Made by a program: the position numbers and the translations under genes. This document shows, piece after piece, positions 10,560 through 22,199 of a DNA stretch of 64,000 nucleotides. The first letter of the stretch is position 1. Every line of letters starts with the position of its first letter. Source of the stretch: Escallonia rubra (taxonomy: Eukaryota; Streptophyta; Magnoliopsida; Escalloniales; Escalloniaceae); assembly GCA_033065855.1 (NCBI GenBank), contig JAVXUO010001690.1, positions 62,001-126,000 on the forward strand, given 5' to 3'. The notes under the pieces were generated by a model. That model was not told the origin of the DNA, made no database searches, and worked only from the letters and a program-made list of their open reading frames with translations.

Positions 10560-11836
10560 AACACTATTTTAGACTTAACATTGTTGAATTAACATTGCAA
10601 AAATTTAACAGTGTGGAATTAGCAAAATATCCCTATCGGGGTGGCAAATTACCGAAATGCCCCCTGACGTCGGAAAATCTCAAAAGTGCTTTGAAATACT
10701 ATTTTAAGCTTCATGAATTCATTCTTGATCTAAAAAGTATTTTACAAAAGTTTCGCCCAAAAATTCCGAACCGGTGTCCGGATCGAGCGCTTAAAAGCCT
10801 GTTCGGCCAAAAAATAGCTAACGACATCGGAATGGCGCAAATTCCAGGGAAACGGAACTTTCCAACATCCTAGGGTTCTCATAAAAGTTTCGCGCAAAAT
10901 CGCGCTAGTTTGATATTTTAAATTACACTGCGAAGTTACAAGGTTCCCCGTATCAGTTGATCCCCTTTCCAGTCCAGGAAATAATCTGCAATCTTTCCCT
11001 AATATACATCTTTTAAAAATAACTAGGGTCTCTTTTTTGTACTTTTGCAAAATCTAGCTCTAGCTATTTTTTATAAATTCGTGAAAAATTCAAATTTTGA
11101 CGCCCTAAAAAATGACTATTTTTTGGACTTCGAATGAATATTCGCTAATAAACGCTAGTTCAATCCCTAATTTCAAACTCTCAAAAAACAAAAATTTTAG
11201 ACTATGGTAAGAACAATTTAAGCTAAACACAATTTAAACAAATCATTGGTAAGAATAATTTGAAATTAACATTGAATTATAAGAAAATTTAAAATACTTA
11301 CTTGTTTTAACTTGATATATTTGTATCAAGAAAAATCCACCGATCTTCTAGCGTAATTTTTTTTTCGTTTGTATTGTTGTGGAGATTTTGTAAGTGAGAT
11401 ATGGAGTATGAAGTGTGTGTTGATAAAGATGATGGGGAGTGGAAGAAATGGTTCGGGGAGAAGGGTTTATAAAGAGGAAAAAATGAGGGAGAGAGATGAA
11501 AGAAAGTAGAGAAACGTCGGAAAAAGGACGGGGAACCGGGCACGTGGCAGGGGGGCCACAAAATTGGGGGGGGGGGGGCGGCAAAATGGTGTTGCGGATT
11601 TGGAGGTGACCGCAAAATGGTGTTGCGGATTTGAGGGGGGGACCGGAGGGGGGTGCCACGTGGCAGGCAGGGAAGGGGGACTGGGGGACGCCTGCCACGT
11701 GGCAGGCAGGAAGGGGGACCGCATGCCGGACTGTTGAGGGGTGGGTGGGTGGGTGTAAAAAAAATCAATCATGCAAACCGCACCCCCGAGATGCGGTCCA
11801 GTGGATAATATCCACCGGTAGACCCTGATCGGCCCC
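10560..11836. repeat. Terminal region of element B
   Basis: Matches 5600-6732 in the same orientation. It shares the CCGGATCGAGCGCTTAAAAG segment, the AT-rich stretch with AATATTCGCTAATAAACGC, and the GC-rich end with CACGTGGCAGG repeats and a CCGGTAGACCC terminus. It has insertions relative to A's end near 11580-11720, where extra GTGTTGCGGATTTG and CCACGTGGCAGGCAGG units occur. No coding capacity is recognised. Confidence 0.75.
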
Positions 11837-12720
11837 ATATATATATATATATATCAAAAGAATAATTAAAAGGAAAAAAAAACTACTTACCTTGAAAAGA
11901 AAATATCAATCTATTGGGTACGAACTAATCAACAAAATATTTATATGGATGACATGGAACAATAGTGGTGTAAAACCCATTAACATAACGTAAAAATAAA
12001 CAATATGATTCCAACCATGTCACTTGTATACACAAAATAGAAAGTATCCACGTTGAAAACAAAAATCTAAAAGTATCCACTGGAAAAAAAAAAATCGAAT
12101 CATCCAATGTCTCCTACACACAAAGAACGAAAACTTTCATGAAAAGTAGTCGTCCAAGATATAAAAAGATTGTAAATGTCTAAAGATATATGAAGAATAC
12201 ATAAGTGCTTGATGAACTTACCGGATCATGCCCAACAAAATGTATGGAGCAAGTGAGGTTTATGTGAGAAGGGTGAGAGAATTGTGAGAGACATGTTATG
12301 TCAGAAGCATTAGAATTTAAAATCTAATAAAAGAGAAAACATGGTAATGATGATGACGTTAAAAGAGGAAACGTTTGACATTGTGTTATGATGAATCTAA
12401 AAAAAGGAAAACTTTGAAATTATATCACGGAAGATAGATTAGGCTTAACAATTTCGGTTAAATAATTTCATATTTATAAATCCTATATTACAGGCATAAC
12501 AATTTCATAAATATGAAATTGTTAAGGATACAAACTATAGTATCCGATTTCACATTTAAGTTTAGTGGTAAATGTTAAAGTTTAGGCTTTAGAAGATGTG
12601 GATTCATTTGTATTTGGAATTTGGATAGAGACATTTTTTTTTCCTAAAAAGGACATTATAATAGCAACCTATAATGACATAATAAAAATTAATATAAAAA
12701 AGTAAAAATAAAGGGAGTAA
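11837..12720. other. AT-rich spacer, no gene seen
   Basis: It begins with (AT)9 at the end of element B. The rest is AT-rich without a convincing open frame. Near 12494-12520 a near-perfect palindrome (AACAATTTCATA...TATGAAATTGTT) is the only structure I noticed. Confidence 0.6.
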
Positions 12721-12728
12721 TCCACATG

Positions 12729-13814
12729 TAGGGCTATATACGAACCGAGTTCGAGCCGAATATGGGTGTGTTCGAACTCGGTTCGTTTAAGTTTTGGTAT
12801 GTTCGAGCTCGGCTCGTATTCGTTAAGAGCAAAAAATTCAATGTTCGAACTCGGCTCGAGTTCGTGACTGAAGAACTCGGGCTCGACTCGCTTGACTCGT
12901 TTAACAATACGAGTCGAACTCGTGTTCCGAAACTTGGCTCGTGTTCGAGTTCAACATCCAACAAATCCCTAAATCTATAAAAAGGAAATCCTCAAATCTT
13001 TCAATCTAATCAAGCTAAAATGAATTAAAAGCGATATTATAGAATATACAAAGAGGGATGCAGAATAAAACACTACAAATTAAATAAATTATTGGAGATC
13101 TTGATCTATTGGAGATGAAAACAAAGAAATGGCGTCGTTGATGCATGCGCGGGCGACGGGGAGACGATTACTTCAAAGACATACGCCAGTGACGGTTAGA
13201 TGAAGACTTCGAAGAGATGCGACGGCGAGATGATGACTTCGAAGAGATGCGATGATGGCATCATAGACAGGCAGAGACCGGCGTTGTAGATAGCGTCGTT
13301 GACGGCGTCGAAGCCATGATGTGCATGCGTGGAAGAGAGAGGCGGGGTGGAGGGGGTATGTGCAATCTGTGAGGCGTGTGTGTGTGACGGGAAAAGGGAT
13401 GGAGAGCAGACAGCTGCGGCAGTGGTCTGTGTGTGCTTTGTATGTGTTTAGGTTAGGTTTTAGTTTATATACTTAGGGTTTCTTAGACGTTGGGCTTCAC
13501 AGATTGGGCTAATCCCACGAAGCTTGGGGTTTTGTGCTAATTAACTTTAGGGCCTTAGTTTAAATTATTAATTTGTATTATTATGAAAATGTTAATTTTT
13601 TTAATATATTATAATTTTTTTATTTATTTATTTAGACGAGTTGTTCGCAAACACGTTTGCGAATATTTTGGAGTGTTCATGTTTGGCTCGTTTAATAAAC
13701 GAGTTCTATAAACTAGTTCATGTTCGGTTCGTATATTATATAAACGAACGCGAACGAATTTTAAGGAGGGCGAACCGAGCCATTCGTGAACGGCTCGGTT
13801 CATTTGCAGCCCTA
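12729..13814. mobile_element. Non-autonomous hAT element with perfect 8-bp target duplication
   Basis: The ends are TAGGGCTATATACGAACCG and, as the complement of the right end, TAGGGCTGCAAATGAACCG. They are flanked on both sides by TCCACATG (12721-12728 and 13815-13822). The 8-bp duplication and the TAGGGCTG start are typical of plant hAT elements. Subterminal DNA is crowded with GTTCGAACTCGG and GGCTCG-type motifs in both orientations, as expected for transposase-binding sites. The 1086-bp body has no transposase frame, so the element depends on a partner in trans. The central part, 13100-13400, is G-rich, repeats GACTTCGAAGAGATGCGA-like units and does not look coding. Confidence 0.9.
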
Positions 13815-13822
13815 TCCACATG

Positions 13823-14556
13823 CACAGATGTAGAAGGAAGAGAAACTCCTAGTAAAAGCCTAGTTGACAACTTTTTCTTAGTTTGGTTTTATAACGAATA
13901 TATTAATTTGCAAAATAACCACTCTAACTGATCTTGAAAGAATATTTACATTGATTTCAAGATGTTAGATAGAGTTGCAATTAAGGATGTAATTGCATAA
14001 ATTTATATCCTTTTGTCAATTAGATTAGATATTTCAAGAAAAAAAAAATTGAAGATAATCATGGCTGAAAATTGAGGAAAATGCAAGATTTTAGAGGCAG
14101 ATAGAGAAGCTCGGAATGGAAGAGAGAAAATAAGGAGATAAGTCAAGATTTTAATTAGGGGAAAGATTTGAGGGCTTCGGGCTTAGGAAAAGGAAGAAAG
14201 TGAGTGATGAAATCCCGAAATTGATAGTCTAGTTTTGAATTTCAATTTGCCTGTGCGTGAGAGATAGGGGAAAAAGATGAGGTTGCCTATTCGAGACTTA
14301 GGAAATATTTGTGGAATCAAATTTTAATTAGATTAATGAGAAAATGATATTTGTGGACACTTGATTGAGGTGTTATAACTTCAAGTTACTTTTGAAATTT
14401 AAACTGATAAGATAAAATTTAACTGAATTCAAAGGTAGAAAGTCATAATTGTTAGTATTTAAAATTAGTTTCATTTAACATTAAATAAAATCCACGTGGC
14501 GAAATGATAGAGTGTCGACATAGGCAATAATGTAGTCACTTTCTCTCAGCTTCGCC

Positions 14557-14605
<49 letters not shown>

Positions 14606-14689
14606 GATTTGTTATTCTAGAAGTTACTTGGTCTCATAAAATTTTATCCCAAATTTTGGGTCCCAATAAAGTTGAAAACTACTCCTTTG
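13823..14689. other. AT-rich spacer, no gene seen
   Basis: It contains no supported coding region. An (AT)20 microsatellite lies at 14561-14600. The sequence after it leads into a repeated AT-rich unit whose second copy starts at about 38196. Confidence 0.6.
14561..14600. repeat. (AT)20 microsatellite
   Basis: Forty bases of uninterrupted AT dinucleotide, directly visible. Confidence 0.95.
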
Positions 14690-15014
14690 TGAAATATCGT
14701 ACAATTACACACTATAGTTAAAGATAATATTAAAAGAACGATCATGCGATTCTTTTCTATTAATTATTATACTACCATGTGATTGAGTAAAGGATATATA
14801 TGTCAAATGAATAAAAACTTTGTCATGTCTAGTTTATCGTATAAATTGTGATAGAAGGGGCTGCAATGATGTAGTGTTAAGAAATTCTTTTATACGTTCA
14901 CTTACTTTATGTTTTTGCTTTGTAGATTGTTGATTGAATTCTAATTTTATAATATATTCAGCTGATTATAGTTATGTCTAAGTTCTAATATTTTCATTTA
15001 TTGACTAAGAGTAT
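14690..15014. repeat. AT-rich 2.7-kb repeat, copy 1, left fragment
   Basis: It matches 38196-38520 over its length (for example TAGTTAAAGATAATATTAAAAG and GATAGAAGGGG...GCAATGA). It is interrupted at 15014 by the gypsy element and resumes at 35290. The 5 bases AGTAT (15010-15014) are the left target duplication. Confidence 0.8.
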
Positions 15015-15804
15015 TGTTTTCAACCCATTTTGGTCGCACCCAAGAGCTCACCTGGGACCCCTGTTTTGCGCGACACGTCACATATTCAACGGTCAAATTT
15101 TCAATGCTATCAACCGGTCAAAATGCGCACGCTCAAGTCACATTCATTTTTCATTAACTTTTCGAGGCAATTCATGACTAAATTTATTTTTGTCGCCAAT
15201 GTAGCGACTATGGCGCCACCAACACTTAGGAAAATACGCAAAAGTAGGCTTGGCATGACTTCCACCTAAGGGGGTCGGCCACCTCTCTTACTTTTGGAGC
15301 TCGCGGCCATCTTTCTTTTTACACATTCTAGCATCATATCTGAAATGCTCACTCATCATCACGACCGTACGACGTCCGTTGCAGCCCATACGCTGTCGCC
15401 GTAATGACTTTCTCTAGTGGTCGCGCGCGCACCATCGCCTGCGCTTGCCCGCCGACTCCGCGACCCCCGTCGCTCACGCCTGCGCTTCGTCCATGCACTC
15501 CGCCGCGTCCATGCGCCGCGCCGCTGATACAACCATGCCCCTAGGCTCTCTGTCACAATATCGTGCCCCTGACAGCAGGTATTGTCTCGCAACCTTCGTC
15601 GCCACGCCCATGCATCACAATCATGTCTGGTGCCGCTGGCACCGTGCCCATGCGCCATAATCATGTCTCGTGCCGTTGACATCATGCCCATGCACCACAA
15701 TCATGTTATGTACTCCGGGCACCACACTCATTCACCATAACATGCGCCCCCGCCATGGACGTGGAACATGCTTCGACCCACTCTCCGGAGTGTGCAACAT
15801 TCCG

Positions 15805-16065
15805 AGGGGCTCCATTCGTAGTGCTCCGACACGAGGACCCTTCGCAGTGGGATATGTGTGATACCATAGAAGCTATTGTTGTCTTCATTCTGGGGGGGCT
15901 CCGCTCGTAGTGCTCCGGCACGAGGACCCTTCGCAGCAGGATGGGCTCGCTACAGAAGCCATCGCCGTCTTTATTCTGGGGGGCTCCACTCGTAGTGCTT
16001 CGGCACGAGGACCCTTCGCAACAGGATATGCTCATTACCGCAGAAGCTATCTCCACCTGGGGCGA
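15805..16065. repeat. 86-bp tandem repeat inside the 5' LTR (three units)
   Basis: Units begin with GGGGCTCC(A/G)(T/C)TCGTAGTGCT near 15808, 15894 and 15980, each followed by CACGAGGACCCTTCGCA. The 3' LTR has four units (about 34183, 34271, 34358 and 34445). Confidence 0.85.
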
Positions 16066-16229
16066 CTTGCATGACACTAGGCACGCCTGAGCTGTGACCA
16101 CGTCGCACTCACGTTACCGGTAATCATCGGTGCCCCCAGGACAATGACCCTCGGGTCACTCCGAAATAGGAGCAAGTCTTTGGAGGGCATCGCGCCTAGT
16201 CCGTCTGACAGTTGGCCAGAGGGACCTTC

Positions 16230-17957
16230 TGTAATACCCCAAATAATATGTAGCTAATTATTTTAATTCTTGGGTTACTTTTTCAAATTTTAAGTATATT
16301 TTGGAATTCCTTTTGAATAAGTAACATATCTTTAGGGGCCTTTAGAGTAATTTACCAAATTTAGAGAAATAAAAAGACTGGTTAGTTGTGTTTTATCGAT
16401 AAATTGAGTCTGGTCTTTCAGAGAGAGGAGAAGAAAGAGAAAATTAGGGCTTGAGGATTTCAACCTTCTACTTACAATTGGTAAGAATCTTGAACCCACT
16501 TTGGATTATAAGGATGAATTAGATCATATTAGAATTGTTCTTGTTAAGATTTTAACGTAAGTGGGTTAATTATAATATCTAGGTTTTGAGGTTTTTGGAA
16601 ACGATCGCAATTTGGTGAAGACTATTATATAGATTTGAGGTAAGAGTTTCATGTACAGATCTGCATCACATCATTATGTCACGGTATTTCGATTTTGAAT
16701 CAAAATGTATCTTTTATTAAAATTATCGTTGATTGCTTCGATGTTGTATTTTTGTTTTTATCGAATTAGTACCGTATCCATCTCAGAATTATTTTTGTAT
16801 CGTTAGTCGTTTGCTGCATACAATGATTACGATCGCTGTTGTAGTCCGTTGCCTGGTACAGTTTAGCCGTAGTGCAGTTCCAACTTCTTTTATTTTCTCT
16901 GCACGGTGGTTGCCCAGTAATATTCTGAAATCTGAAAACACATCATTGCCATATCATTAATTGCTCCAAGTTCAAATTCTTTGGTTAAAAGAACAACCAG
17001 CCGTGCAATGGAAAAAGTGGCTTTGCCACGTGTCACTTTTTAGTTGGTGTAATAATTTTGTCTTCCTTTTACTCTCCGTATTGTTATTTTATAATCCCGT
17101 GCTTATACGGGCTCGGTTTAAAGCGATTTTGCTTCCGTTGCACTCGTCTTTTAATACTCTTCGATTTGAGTCTAATATCGAGTATTTTCTGAAATCGTTA
17201 AGCTACCCTACTTGAGCTATTTTGAAGTTTATCGGACCCCTTTGAATTGAACTAATGTTAGAACCTTCACGTGCTTAGGTTAACGTGATGCCATGACATG
17301 ATATGGCAATTGCTACCGGTATGCAACTTTGAACTTAGAACCTCCGCGTGCTTAGGTTAACGTGCTTTACAGTCACGTGTTACGTGATTGTATTGTTTTG
17401 ATTATTAGTTCAATTATTTGATTATGACCTTTTGACTTTGATTCGACCTTTGATGGGTTAATATCCCGTAATGAGATTTGTCGTGCCAAGATTTACTATC
17501 GTCTTTGCACCTTGTTTTCATATGTTTCGTTTTGACTCAGCTACATATTATTGGATACCTGCGTTGTACTCTGTGGGTGTGTGCGTGTGATCTTTACTGG
17601 GCTTTGTGCTCACCCCCCCTTTCTCCTCCCATTTCAGGTATTTAAGCTGAGACATCAGTAGAGGAGTTATCTATAAGCATGAGTCAGAATTGTTCTTTAA
17701 TTGTAGACTCTTTTTAGTTACTTGAAAACGAGAACTTGTAATAGTTTGATTAAGTAGCTTTTGGTAACCCCAATGTTTGGGAAGTGACTATTGTTATTAG
17801 ATTTCCGCTGCATTTATTAGACTTTGATACATTTAGAGCTCTGATTATCATTTTGAGGTTATGTTCTTGGTAAAATTCTTTGGGTATTATATTTCTAGTA
17901 AGCAGGAATATTTTGAAATAGTAGGTGTATGTCTGCCTCCCGGTCGAGGGCGTGACA
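16230..17957 (+). mobile_element. Solo LTR (gypsy-type) nested in the 5' LTR
   Basis: Starts TGTAATACCCC and ends GGGCGTGACA, with CCTTC on both sides (16225-16229 and 17958-17962). The 3' LTR shows the uninterrupted site at about 34672-34682 (GGGACCTTCCC). TG...CA ends, a 5-bp duplication and no internal domains together indicate a solo LTR left by recombination between the two LTRs of a former element. It has no coding capacity. 17570-17640 contains a TCTTTACTGGGCTTTGTGCT stretch commonly seen near the promoter or R region of such LTRs (inference). Confidence 0.9.
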
Positions 17958-18569
17958 CCTTCCCTCAACGCTGTCAAGTTCTCAGCATCTCTCGACTCAT
18001 ATTTATGGGATTCAATAAAGGCTTGGACCAATGGTTAGGGCAACGGGCTTACTCTGATCATGCCTCTGCTGTGGTGTCAGTCTTCTCAGACAGATAGAGC
18101 GACGCTGTGTGGGGCAGGCAATGCAAATTTTGGAACTGACATTCCAACGGAGAATCGATATTTTTGGACCCCCTGATGACGTGTCACTCTCCGGGGATGA
18201 CATGTGTCAGCTGATGACACATGCACACTTTTTCCTTTAAGTAGAGGACTTTGGATTTCATTTTCAAGAGAATTCTCCCATTTGAAATTTTCACTTTCTC
18301 ACTCTAGAATTCAAATTTTCTGGAACTCTAGAGAGAAACATAGTTGGACCCTGACTAGGACCCTAGCTGGAACTGTCGACTGCCGGCCCTATTCGTTTCT
18401 GCCTTGTCTCCATAGCACTGTCAGCCCTTACGGCCTGTCTGGGGAACCTTGCTCTCTGCCCTTACTCCACCCTCACTGTCTCTTACTTTGCACAGATGGC
18501 AGCTAACTCGGACTGCATCCTTTGTTGCACCTCTACGTAGGTACGAACCCATTTTCCTTGGCATCATTT

Positions 18570-18587
18570 TGGCGACTCCGCTGGGGA
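18570..18587 (+). other. tRNA primer-binding site of the Tat element
   Basis: TGGCGACTCCGCTGGGGA starts four bases after the 5' LTR end. Position and the initial TGG fit a PBS complementary to a tRNA 3' end. From memory, Tat/Ogre elements use a tRNA-Arg primer with a very similar site. I could not verify which tRNA fits here. Confidence 0.8.
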
Positions 18588-19480
18588 GGTGAGCATTGTA
18601 CTGCAGTCCACCTGTCTTCCACACTTAAGCACCATGCCTATACAACGGAGAGCTACAAGGACAACCAGTCAAGGCCCCAACCCTACTGTGTAAGAAGAAG
18701 ACCATCCTGGCGACCATGAAGAGACCAGTGCCACACGACTCCAAGACTAGCCACCAACCGTTGCACCCGATGTGCAAGTGGTTGTCAGTGCAGCCATCCA
18801 GCAACTTACTCCGACCATAACCAACCTACAAGATTCTCAGACCACTCTTATGGCCACCATCATAGAAATCTAAAGATCTATACAGATGTTGGTCTCCCAA
18901 TAAGCAACTTCAGAGATCTAGCCTTCAAGACCTAAACCGGCTCTTGACGCTGCCCAGGCCCTAGTGTTGCGACCACCGCCACTTCAAGCATCCAGACTTT
19001 TGGTGGTAGGACTCGCGACATCTTTACCACCCATAGCCGATCTACCTCATTCTGTGGTGCCATCCCACAGACCACACATGGATCTCGGACCAGTGTTGTA
19101 GTAGGTCCTTCCCTCGCCACAGTATCCAGACCGGTGTCGGCATAAAGCTTTTCTAAAACCCATGACTCCAACGAGATGGAACCCAATCCTTATCCAACCT
19201 ACCAATACCAAACCACTGGCCAAGTGGTGGATGTGTCTCGCCCGGCTACTCATGCCCCCATACAGTTGCCGCTGCCCGTCCCCATCATATGTCAACCCTC
19301 CCTCACCCTCGTCTAGCAAGTTGTCCCATATGGGGGCTCACAGCGCTATAACCAACTATCATCCCCCGACTGGCCACGAAGATCCATCCCCTCACTGTGT
19401 TAGTAAGTCAGACTTGGAAGCTTGCGTTCACCGCCTGTCAAAGAATTCTGAACCCGACTCCTCAACCTGTCTAATAGGCC
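18588..19480 (+). other. Leader / gag N-terminal region of the Tat element, no intact frame
   Basis: Proline- and threonine-rich short frames in changing phases (for example 19162-19560) suggest a decayed gag N-terminus, but no domain can be named before about 19480. Confidence 0.45.
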
Positions 19481-20580
19481 TTGCACCATATGCCAGCGAC
19501 ATCTCTATCACATCCTACCCACTCAAGTATAAGCAATTGACCTTTGTGCTCTTCAACTGACGCAAGGGCAACGCCCGTGAGCACCTAACTAGATTTGCAG
19601 GCTCGTTAGAGCAATATTTTTCGGGGGACAGTTTGAAGCGGAGGGAATTTCATAAGCCCCTCACAAGCCTTGCCTACACTGGTACCACCAGATCCCTACA
19701 GGGACTGTACATTCGTGGAGTGACATGGTGCATCTTTTCTTGGACAAGTTCCACTATGAAGCTCAGAGGGTCACTATTGTTGATATTGTCAGCATACACC
19801 AGAATCCCGGGGAGGACTTAAATAAATATGTGCACTGCTTTCACCTCAAGTGCCTACATTGTACAGACTTTAGAAAGGATGAGACATTGGTTCCAATATG
19901 CATAAAAAACATGAATGATGTCTACAGGGTGCATATTGAAAACTTATAGTTGAGGTCATGGGGTCACCTCAAAGAGACAGCGCGTCGCACTTACAAGTTG
20001 ATCAGTCCCGTTAAGCCATGGAAGCCTCGCCCGCAGAACGCAATTCTTGCCACGACAGACACATCCAAAACTCAGAACAACAACAACTACAGCGGCTACA
20101 AGCATCAGTTCGAAGAGGGGGACCGACGCCCCCAAAAAAGAAGGCAACGAGAGCCTGCCCTTGAATACCCATGTGACATAAAATACAATGAAGGAGCTTT
20201 TGGTAGATTGGGTGGAGAATGACAACAATTTCCAACTGCCTCTGATGAGGACAAATGTCATGGAAGCAAATAAAGCCAAGCCCAACTACTGCCCATACCA
20301 CCGAGGTGTTGGGCATCACTTCAAGGATTGCAATGGCCTAAGAGAAATTTTTGCAAAAAAGGTTACTACGGGCGACCTCAAGTTACGAAAGAACAATGAT
20401 GTTCGTTGGCACCCTTACCCACAACATGGCAACAACAATAGTCAGCACCAGGTTCTCATGCATGGCTGTCATCGACCATGGCGAACCTGTCATCATCGAA
20501 ACCTCGACGGAGGCCATCCTCACGATCGCACCTCCTGCACCTCCAGCTAGTCAGCCGACATCTTCCTTTGGGCAAAATGA
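19480..20580 (+). pseudogene. gag (capsid plus zinc knuckle) of the Tat element
   Basis: Pieces of a retrotransposon gag domain appear in several frames: SDISITSYPLKYKQLT, then MVHLFLDKFHYEAQRV...QNPGEDLNKYVHCF (19725-19949), matching the usual 'L...F...F' core of plant gypsy gag. A zinc-knuckle-like segment, NYCPYHRGVGHHFKDC, lies at about 20284-20331 (C-x2-H-x4-H-x4-C). Stops at 19948 and frameshifts between pieces make it non-functional. In a live element it would form the virus-like particle that packages RNA. Confidence 0.75.
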
Positions 20581-22199
20581 GAAAGATCAAAGTCGTCTTT
20601 GATGAATTGGGGCTTTCACTCGCCGCCAGGACCTATCTCTCCAACTGCCTGATCGAGGTCACCACTGGCCTCGGTCTCGAATGCTTTGTTGCCCAGGCTA
20701 AACTCCGACACATCCCTTCCACTGCATTGCTTTTCTTGGACGAAGACTTGCCGTCGGTTGAACATCATAACCGTCCTTCATTTTTGGAATATACTGTTAA
20801 TGGCATGGGCTTCCGTCGTGCCTTCGTGCACTGCGGTGCCTCGGTCACCATCATACCGCTTGTCACTTTGGAAAGGGCCTACATTCTTGCTAGAAAAATG
20901 ATACGTGACCCAATTAGATCACCGACTTCAGGCAAGATCCCCAGTCAATTCTCGACCATATCACTGTCGACCTTATGGACGGGACTGTACGTCGCGAGAC
21001 TATATTCCATGTGATAGGTAATGAGCCCGCATTTCATCTCTTACTTGGCCGACCATGGATTCATATCAACAGAGTTGCCCCCTCAACGTACCATCAATGT
21101 GTAAAACTGGTGGCTGGTCCTGCGTGATGTGAGGTAGCAGTGACAACCCAAACCACCAAAGGTCCATTCGAGTGTGCTGAATCATACTTTGTCGAGGCCT
21201 CTTTCTTTACGAAACATGACGAGGATGGTGAGAATGTAACCCACATCCACTCGACCAGGCTGCCAAACTGGGGCGAGTTGTGTGTAAACAAATCCCCCAA
21301 GTCTAAAGCCCAGAAGAATAGTAAGAACAAGGGGTCGACCTTCATGACATTGCCTGCTATAAAGACTAACTCCCCGCCTTCATCCCTAAAGTCTAAGAAA
21401 CAAAAAGGCTAAACCAATTTTTTAACGCATCATCAAAAATGGCAAAGTGATCTATCAGTTATGACGGTGCGGGGGGGGGGGGGGGAAGACTTCAGGTAAT
21501 CTATCATCTGATCCCCTGGACCCCGACCCATCCATGGAGGCCGAATGGTGTTGTACGGCCGAGCATTACCCGCCCGACCCCGAGCTCACCCCCGGTGCTG
21601 CTCCACCCTACTATGAAGATAGCCATCTACCGCAGGCCAAAGATCTTAAAGAAATTGACCTGGCTGACCCAGGGGAGGAACCCTGACTCACTTACATTGG
21701 CACAAAACTCACCCCGGATCGACGAGAGGAATTGTTTACTCTCCTTCGCGAATATTGCAATGTGCTGGCATGGAATTATAACGAAATGCATGGTTTGGAT
21801 CCTGCCCTTGTAACACACCACCTCAATATTACTACCGAATCCATCCCTGTCAGACAGCATCCGCAAACCTTTCGCCTCGAGCTCGAATTAAAAATCAAGG
21901 AAGAGATAGAATGCCTTCTACAGGCTGGCTTCATTGAGCCTATCACTCATCCCATCTGGCTAGCTTACGCCGTCCCCATATAGAAGAAGAATGGCCAAGT
22001 TTGCATTTGTATTGGCTTTCGGGACTTGAACATAGTGTGCGTAAAGACGACTTTCAATTGCCCAACATTGACATGCTTATGGAGGCCACTGCCGAACACG
22101 AAACCTTGTCTTTCATGGATGGTTTCGCCGGCTATAACCAAATATCGATGAATCCTGATGACTGTGCCAAAACTATCTTTCGCACTCATGTGGGTAACT
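20580..22199 (+). pseudogene. Protease and N-terminal half of reverse transcriptase, Tat element
   Basis: Protease region 20580-21010: NGMGFRRAFVHCGASVTIIPL stands where the family has a D-T/S-G-A active site, so the catalytic Asp is replaced by His. RT region from 21640: an AWNYNEMHGLDPALV and HHLN segment, then RQHPQTF, then KEEIECLLQAGFIEPITHPIW, with a stop at 21981. After a frameshift, ATAEHETLSFMDGFAGYNQI (about 22087-22145) is the block holding the first catalytic Asp. The frame ends at 22199, where a solo LTR is inserted after RTHVGN. A run of 17 G lies at 21470-21486. Confidence 0.85.

Larger units (their letters stand above)
6739..11836. mobile_element. Mutator-like element B: inverted, truncated copy of element A
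   Basis: This is the reverse complement of A, starting inside the transposase gene at the point matching A position 3476 and running through the PMD gene, subterminal block and palindrome array to a terminal region ending at 11836. Matching coordinates add up to 10214 over the whole 2193-3476 against 6739-8021 stretch, with only small indels outside it. Its end, ...GATCGGCCCC, abuts (AT)9, as A's end does. The truncation point touches the end of A directly across ATATAT (6733-6738). Either A jumped into B, in which case the rest of B lies left of the window, or a rearrangement joined them. Confidence 0.85.
15015..18566 (+). repeat. 5' LTR of the Tat element, enlarged by a nested solo LTR
   Basis: Aligns with 33331-35284 from TGTT...GTCGCACC to the end at TTGGCATCA. 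It is 3552 bp only because a 1728-bp solo LTR plus a 5-bp duplication sits inside (16230-17962). Without it the LTR is about 1.82 kb against 1.95 kb for the 3' copy. Part of the difference is one fewer copy of an 86-bp internal repeat, and part is poly-G runs present only in the 3' LTR. The many base differences between the LTRs point to an old insertion. Confidence 0.9.

Noticed and set aside
9914-10592. Long glycine/arginine- and proline-rich open frames of up to 195 residues on both strands
   Set aside because: They are open in several frames at once because of G-rich tandem palindromes with no stop-generating bases. No domain and no unique sequence.
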